Assembly: GCF_000621325.1 (NCBI RefSeq) | Contig: NZ_KK211257.1 | Span: forward strand, 86,793 to 150,792 | DNA: 64,000 nucleotides | Source of the DNA: Thiothrix lacustris DSM 21227 | Lineage (GTDB): Bacteria > Pseudomonadota > Gammaproteobacteria > Thiotrichales > Thiotrichaceae | Direction: 5' to 3' | In this document: positions 63,327-64,000 of the stretch, piece after piece | How the letters are laid out: each line of letters starts with the position of its first letter | How positions within the stretch are numbered: position 1 is the stretch's first letter | Translations under genes and position numbers: made by a program | The notes under the pieces: generated by a model | The model's input: only the letters and a program-made list of their open reading frames with translations | Told to the model about the DNA's origin: nothing | The model's database searches: none

Positions 63327-64000
63327 ATGGCTAGTCAAGCAATCATTTTCCGCGAAACCAACGATAGCAAAGGATTTTACATCCTGTTGGCGCTTTTGGG
63401 TGCACTCCTTGCCTTGGGTGCACTGGCATTTTTCACCGCTGAGCATCATGGGCATCACATTACTGGTATGAATAATCAGGTTGTGTGGGGTTTGCCGCAT
63501 GTGTTCGCCATTTTCCTCATCGTTGCCGCTTCGGGTGCTTTGAACGTTGGTTCGATTGGTACAGTCTTTGGCAAGAAGCTCTATCAGCCGATGGGGCGGT
63601 TGTCGGCCTTACTGGCGATTTCGTTGCTGGTTGGTGGTTTGATCGTGCTGGTATTGGACTTGGGGCATCCTGATCGTTTGATTGTGGCGATGACGACTTA
63701 CAATTTTAAGTCTATCTTTGCTTGGAACATCATTCTGTATAACGGTTTTCTAGCTTTGTCTGCGGTTTATATCTGGACAATGATGGATCGTAAGGTCAAG
63801 AAATTCTATAAGTTGGCTGGTGTGGCAGCGTTTACATGGCGTTTGATCCTTACTGCCGGTACTGGCTCAATTTTTGGCTTTCTGGTCGCACGTGACTTTT
63901 ATAATTCGGCAGTCATGGCTCCTTTATTTATTGTGATGTCTTTCGCGCTGGGTTTGTCCGTTTTCATTCTGGTGTTACATTTTGCGTATGCGTGGACTGG
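63327..64000 (+). CDS. dsrP: DsrP, NrfD/PsrC-like membrane subunit (3' partial)
   Basis: The frame opens at ATG 63327 with GGAAAGGA upstream and stays open to the window end, giving 224 residues. It has several membrane helices (e.g. GFYILLALLGALLALGALAF, LPHVFAIFLIVAASGALNVG) and the NrfD-type segment LDLGHPDRL. It is the quinone-interacting membrane subunit of DsrMKJOP. Later dsr genes (dsrN, dsrR, dsrS in Allochromatium) would lie beyond the window. Confidence 0.95.
   Translation, partial: MASQAIIFRETNDSKGFYILLALLGALLALGALAFFTAEHHGHHITGMNNQVVWGLPHVFAIFLIVAASGALNVGSIGTVFGKKLYQPMGRLSALLAISLLVGGLIVLVLDLGHPDRLIVAMTTYNFKSIFAWNIILYNGFLALSAVYIWTMMDRKVKKFYKLAGVAAFTWRLILTAGTGSIFGFLVARDFYNSAVMAPLFIVMSFALGLSVFILVLHFAYAWT

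Overview
The window looks like the chromosome of a chemolithotrophic, sulfur-oxidising gammaproteobacterium, most likely a Thiothrix-like member of the Thiotrichales. This is inferred from gene content only. It carries the oxidative-type reverse sulfite reductase locus dsrABEFHCMKLJO plus the start of dsrP, the thiosulfate-oxidation cytochromes soxXA, a TauE-type sulfite exporter, an Isp-type (group 1e) [NiFe] hydrogenase, a glycogen-turnover cluster and a giant repetitive surface protein.

Layout. 1-10022: 3' part of a >3,300-residue SdrD-B-repeat adhesin ending in an IPTL-CTERM sorting tail. 10.1-18.4 kb: housekeeping and membrane genes (YdjM-like protein, aroC, MFS permease, birA, coaX, SPOR protein, LprI-like protein, corA) and a 3'-truncated HlyD-like lipoprotein. 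18.5-26.8 kb: a secreted S8 protease/GH26 hydrolase pair, a divergently arranged BaeR/BaeS-like pair, an alpha-carbonic anhydrase, a peptide deformylase with an altered zinc motif, and an AI-2E/PerM-family protein. 26.8-33.3 kb: the hydrogenase operon (maturation protease, HupH-like protein, small subunit, isp1, isp2, an unknown 149-residue protein, large subunit, an 88-residue membrane protein) behind an FNR-like box. 33.3-37.4 kb: tRNA-Thr(TGT), an unknown 438-residue protein and modABC. 37.5-43.8 kb: glgX, glucokinase and a GH15/phosphorylase-kinase-like protein. 43.9-50.6 kb: an EamA permease, TauE, three unrelated-looking small or secreted proteins, two Fe(II)/2OG-type dioxygenases, and soxXA behind a perfect FNR box. 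50.6-53.2 kb, minus strand: a TauD-like dioxygenase, a 65-residue protein, a Cas6/Cmx6-like protein without any CRISPR array, a cysteine-less DsrC paralogue (RspA type) and a 63-residue protein. 53.5-64 kb: the dsr operon.

How it fits together. The dsr proteins oxidise stored sulfur (as persulfide carried by DsrEFH and DsrC) to sulfite; SoxXA feeds thiosulfate into the same metabolism; TauE may export sulfite. The hydrogenase supplies electrons through Isp1/Isp2, whose architecture parallels DsrM/DsrK. modABC supplies molybdenum for molybdoenzymes. The two FNR-type boxes suggest that hydrogenase and soxXA share an oxygen- or redox-responsive regulator.

The most promising unexplained element is the minus-strand cluster divergent from dsrA, where a solitary Cas6-like protein sits next to a DsrC-family protein that has lost both redox cysteines. 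All function calls rest on reading motifs and context; no database search was possible.
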